NCBI GenBank assembly: GCA_030428695.1
Contig: JAUIEM010000001.1
Span: 1-64,000 of the forward strand
Origin: a bacterium
GTDB taxonomy: Bacteria; Planctomycetota; J058; JAJDCP01
Direction: 5' to 3'
DNA length: 64,000 nt
In this document: positions 61,177 to 64,000 of the stretch, piece after piece
Numbering within the stretch: the stretch's first letter is position 1
Layout of the letters: each line of letters starts with the position of its first letter
Notes under the pieces: generated by a model
What the model was told of the DNA's origin: nothing
Database searches by the model: none
The model's input: the letters and a program-made list of their open reading frames with translations, nothing else
Translations under genes and position numbers: made by a program

Positions 61177-61271
61177 CATCCTCACTCGACAGTCTCGCAG
61201 GGCACGCGGCCGCTGCTTGCCGCCCGCCCCCCTGGCGACGTAGACTGAGACCCCCCCGACCGGAGGCCCTC

Positions 61272-62861
61272 ATGCGCATCCTCACCCTCGCGGTCCTGTT
61301 CGTCCTCCTTCCGCCCGCCTTCGCCCAGGAAGAGGAGCTCACCCCCTCGGGTCTGCGCATCACGCCCCTCACGCCGGGCGATGGCGCCGCTCCCCAGGAG
61401 GGCGACGTGGCGGTCGTCGCCTTCACCGTCTGGCTCGAGGACGGCACACGCGTCGACCGGGTGCCCGCCACCCGCCCGCTGCGCTTCACGGTCGGCGGCG
61501 GGAACGTGATCGCCGGCCTCGACGAGGCGGTACGGGGGATGCGGGAGGGCGCCCGCCACCGGGTCGTGGTGCCCGCCGCGCTGGGCTTCGGTGACGAGGG
61601 GAACCAGGCGATCCCGCCGGGCGCGACGCTGGTCTTCGAGCTCGCGCTGCTCGAGGCCGTCGCGGTGCCGCGCTTCCCCGAGCTCTCCGCCCTGACCTTG
61701 ACCGGGACGGAGACCGGCCTGCGCTGGGCGCGGCTGCGCGAGGGCAGCGGCGACGCGCGCTTCGGCGAGGGCTCCGAAGGGGAGCTCGCCTTCGTGCTGT
61801 GGAGCGCGGACGGGACGACGCTCGCCTCGAGCTTCCTCGTCGGCGAGCCGATGGTCGTCCAGCAAGGGCTCCCGCACCCGATCCCGGGCCTCTTCTCCGG
61901 CATCGACGGCATGCGGCTCGGCGAGCGGCGCCTGCTCGTGATCCCCGCCTCGCTGCAGCCGCCGCCGACCGCCGACGAGCCGCCCCAGGACTGGGTGTGC
62001 GACGTCGAGCTGGTGCGGATCATCCCGCCGCTGCCCTGCCCGGAGCTCGACCGGACGCAAGGCGCGCGCGGAGACGACGGGGTGTGGGTCCAGCAGCTCG
62101 CCGAAGGCGAGGGCCGCGGCGCCGCGTGGGGCGACCTGCTCGAGGTGCACGAGAGCTACTGGAACGAGCAGACCGGCGCCTTGATCTACAGCACGAAGCG
62201 CGCCGGCGAGCCGACCGTGCTCGCGCTCGGGAGCATCGACCCCCCCGCGCTCGAGCCGCATCTCGAGGGCGTGGGCGCGGGGGCGGTGCTGCGGCTCGTC
62301 GTGCCGGGCGCGCAGCTCTCCGACCACTGGCAGACCGCCCCCGACGGCGGCCTCGTCGTCGAGCTCGAGGTGCTCGCCGTGCGCCCGGGGGACGCGTCGA
62401 CGCGGCTCGACCAGATCTTCGCGCGTTTCGACGTGGACGGAGACGGCCAGATCGCCATCGCCGAGCTCGAGGCCACCGAGCACGATCACCACCACGGGTT
62501 CGAGGAGCCCTGCCCGCCCTGGGAGGACGAGCTCGGCGTGCTGCGCTTCCTCGGCGCGGACCGCGACGACGATCGCATCGTCACACGTGAGGAGCTGCGG
62601 GGCCTGCTCCAGAGCCAGATGCGAGGCGAGACCCTGGGCCCGGGCCGGGACGACATCGCCTGGCAGGCCGCGCGCATCGCCGACGCCCTGCTCGCCGAGC
62701 ACGGCGATGCGCAGGGCCGGTTGAGCGCGCCCGTCTGCGCGGCGCTGCTGGTGCCCCTCGAGAGCCTCGACCGCGACGGGGACGGCTTCGCCTCGCGGGA
62801 CGAGCTCGTCGCCCACGGCATCGCCACGTTCACACGGATGCACGGGGCCGGCGAGGACTGA
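61272..62861 (+). CDS. exported FKBP-type peptidyl-prolyl isomerase-like protein with EF-hands
   Basis: A 529-residue protein with a signal peptide (MRILTLAVLFVLLPPAFAQ). Residues ~25-135 are a good FKBP domain (TVGGGNVIAGLDEAVRGMRE, then VVVPAALGFGDEGNQAIPPGATLVFELALLEA, read in pieces). Two more FKBP-like domains follow (PIPGLFSGIDGMRLGERRLLVIPA and HLEGVGAGAVLRLVVPGAQLSD), weaker and perhaps inactive. The C-terminal third has three EF-hand loops: DVDGDGQIAIAE, DRDDDRIVTREE and DRDGDGFASRDE. It may act as a calcium-dependent folding factor outside the cytoplasm; that combination is inferred. The ATG follows CGGAGG. Confidence 0.8.
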   Translation: MRILTLAVLFVLLPPAFAQEEELTPSGLRITPLTPGDGAAPQEGDVAVVAFTVWLEDGTRVDRVPATRPLRFTVGGGNVIAGLDEAVRGMREGARHRVVVPAALGFGDEGNQAIPPGATLVFELALLEAVAVPRFPELSALTLTGTETGLRWARLREGSGDARFGEGSEGELAFVLWSADGTTLASSFLVGEPMVVQQGLPHPIPGLFSGIDGMRLGERRLLVIPASLQPPPTADEPPQDWVCDVELVRIIPPLPCPELDRTQGARGDDGVWVQQLAEGEGRGAAWGDLLEVHESYWNEQTGALIYSTKRAGEPTVLALGSIDPPALEPHLEGVGAGAVLRLVVPGAQLSDHWQTAPDGGLVVELEVLAVRPGDASTRLDQIFARFDVDGDGQIAIAELEATEHDHHHGFEEPCPPWEDELGVLRFLGADRDDDRIVTREELRGLLQSQMRGETLGPGRDDIAWQAARIADALLAEHGDAQGRLSAPVCAALLVPLESLDRDGDGFASRDELVAHGIATFTRMHGAGED

Positions 62862-62874
62862 TCGGAGCGCTCGC

Positions 62875-64000
62875 TCAGCGCGTGCTGATGGAGGATGCGC
62901 CGACGTCCGCGGGGTCCTGCAGCCCGAAGCCCGACGGTTCGCCTTCCTCTCCGCTCAGCCGCTCCTGATGCGACAACGCGACGGCGCAGAGCTTCCACGC
63001 CCCGTCCCCGTCGCGGCGGACGGCGTACCGGGCCGCGTACTGGTTCAGGCGGTAGTGGGTATGCTGCTGGTGGGTGACCCGGCCGCCGACCAGCCAGCGG
63101 CAGTCGACCTCGAACAGGTCCGGCGCCGCGCTACGGAGCGCGAGCTCCTGCAGCCCGACCCGCTCGATGTCGACGAAGACCCGGCCCGCCTGCCGCTCGC
63201 ACAGCACCGCGTAGAGCTCGCCGTAGATCTGATCGAGCAGGGGCCCCGCCTCGACGCTGCGGGCGAGAACGGCGTAGAGCGCGTCTTCGCTGTCGACCGC
63301 GAAGCCCTTGTAGATCGCCGCGTGCAGCCGCGTGAACAGGGCGTGGGCCGAGCGCTCCGAGGGCACGGACGCCTGCCGGGCCAGCCACCCGCTGCCGCAC
63401 GCAGCCACGCACAGCAGGACGGCGAGCAGCGGCCAGGAGCGCCGCCAGCGCCAGCTGACGAGCAGCCACAGGCCGACCGCCAGACACGGCGGCCCCCACA
63501 CCGGGGGCCGGACGGGCGCCCCGAGCGGCGGCTCCCGCCGGGTGCCGAGCAGGATCTCCCACTCCGCGGCGCGAGCCGTCTCCGATGCGGGATCCTCCCG
63601 CAGCGCCGCCTGGAGCTGTTCCCGGGCGGCTTCCCGCTCGCCGAGCCGCGCCAGCACCCGCGCGTAGCAGCTGCGCAGCTCCACCACCGGCACCCGGCCT
63701 TCTTCCAGCGCCGCCTCGCACGCCTCCCGGGCGGCGCGCAGGGCCTGCCGCGCGCGCTCCGGCTGGTGCAGCGCCGCGCACACCCGGGCGCGTTGCAGCA
63801 GCACAGGCGCGGGAAAGGCCTGCGCCCGCTCCTGCGCCTCGAGGAGCTCCAGCGCCTCCTCTGCCTGCCCCTGGCGCAGCAGCACGTCGACCAGGGCCTC
63901 CCCGAGCGCCCATCTGTCCCATGCCTCGAGCCCGTCGCGGTAGGTCGCCTCGGCCTGCTCGAGCCGGCCGAGCTGCTCGAGGAGCGCGCCGCGGCGGAGG
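62875..64000 (-). CDS. TPR membrane protein, 5' end outside the window
   Basis: The frame is open to the right edge, so the start is missing; about 375 residues are seen. The visible N-terminal part is TPR-like (LEQLGRLEQAEATYRDGLEAW, then GQAEEALELLEAQERAQAF). A hydrophobic segment (CLAVGLWLLVSW and SWPLLAVLLCVAACGSGW) makes one or two membrane helices. The C-terminal ~160 residues form a soluble domain (LYAVLCERQAGRVFVDIERV...HYRLNQYAARYAVRRDGDGAWKL) of SnoaL/NTF2-like flavour, not firmly assigned. It ends 13 bases from the FKBP gene (convergent). Confidence 0.7.
   Translation of the reverse strand, partial: LRRGALLEQLGRLEQAEATYRDGLEAWDRWALGEALVDVLLRQGQAEEALELLEAQERAQAFPAPVLLQRARVCAALHQPERARQALRAAREACEAALEEGRVPVVELRSCYARVLARLGEREAAREQLQAALREDPASETARAAEWEILLGTRREPPLGAPVRPPVWGPPCLAVGLWLLVSWRWRRSWPLLAVLLCVAACGSGWLARQASVPSERSAHALFTRLHAAIYKGFAVDSEDALYAVLARSVEAGPLLDQIYGELYAVLCERQAGRVFVDIERVGLQELALRSAAPDLFEVDCRWLVGGRVTHQQHTHYRLNQYAARYAVRRDGDGAWKLCAVALSHQERLSGEEGEPSGFGLQDPADVGASSISTR

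Overview
The window is about 64 kb of very GC-rich, gene-dense bacterial chromosome with many GTG and TTG starts. No rRNA, CRISPR array or prophage was seen. The gene set suggests a free-living, aerobic or microaerobic, Gram-negative-type bacterium: a cbb3-type terminal oxidase, lipoproteins, an meso-diaminopimelate-type MurE (DNPR motif), class III prepilin-like proteins, FG-GAP/VCBS lipoproteins, a giant Ser/Thr kinase with a DWG motif and TPR-rich output half, and a DUF4058 remnant. This mix fits Planctomycetota outside the classical Planctomycetales best, but Myxococcota or a neighbouring phylum cannot be excluded; this is inference from gene content only.

Layout. 0-9 kb: the 3' part of a caspase-like (clan CD) peptidase candidate, a Nudix hydrolase, methionine aminopeptidase, an FAD monooxygenase, a GC-rich repeat element, a lipoprotein and DNA polymerase I. 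9-19 kb: the giant receptor-like kinase, a divergent VCBS lipoprotein, an amino-acid permease fused to a PTS EIIA domain, a monooxygenase/methyltransferase pair, an O-methyltransferase and a zinc-ribbon protein. 19-29 kb: SMC, a TPR protein, a MITE-like element, two tandem secreted LysM proteins, a TerB-like membrane protein. 29-35 kb: pterin carbinolamine dehydratase, CPBP protease, a RadC(JAMM)-DinG helicase fusion, an RluD-type pseudouridine synthase and an RsmC-like methyltransferase. 35-37 kb: a DUF4058 pseudogene split by a second MITE copy, two tiny lipoproteins, a zinc-ribbon protein and an FHA protein. 37.6-44.4 kb: a respiratory operon (diheme cytochrome c, CcoN, an enlarged CcoO, two small membrane proteins and the copper ATPase CcoI) with a perfect TGTGA-N6-TCACA palindrome upstream. 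44.2-52.8 kb, opposite strand: a peptidoglycan cluster ftsI-murE-murF-[inverted repeat]-orf-mraY-ftsW, lacking murD and murG here. 53-55 kb: an ABC exporter, tRNA-Pro(CGG) and its terminator. 55.4-56.2 kb: a two-gene HEPN module with a frameshift. 56.2-64 kb: glutathione peroxidase, a Fur/PerR regulator, an HD-domain protein, two tandem prepilin-like paralogues each with a Fur-box-like operator, a secreted FKBP/EF-hand protein, and a truncated TPR membrane protein.

The genes form three functional themes. The cco operon builds, matures (copper import by CcoI) and probably regulates through a CRP/FNR-type factor a high-affinity oxidase. The mur/fts genes make the lipid II precursor and septal wall. 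The 56-61 kb region appears to be a peroxide/iron-responsive block: a Fur-family regulator, a peroxidase, and two prepilin-like genes whose promoters overlap near-consensus Fur boxes. The last is the most promising undescribed system. Dispersed non-coding elements (a MITE family, 249-bp inverted arms with covarying hairpins, and GGGGCGGGTTTACCCCCGCCC-type palindromes) fill most of the real intergenic space.
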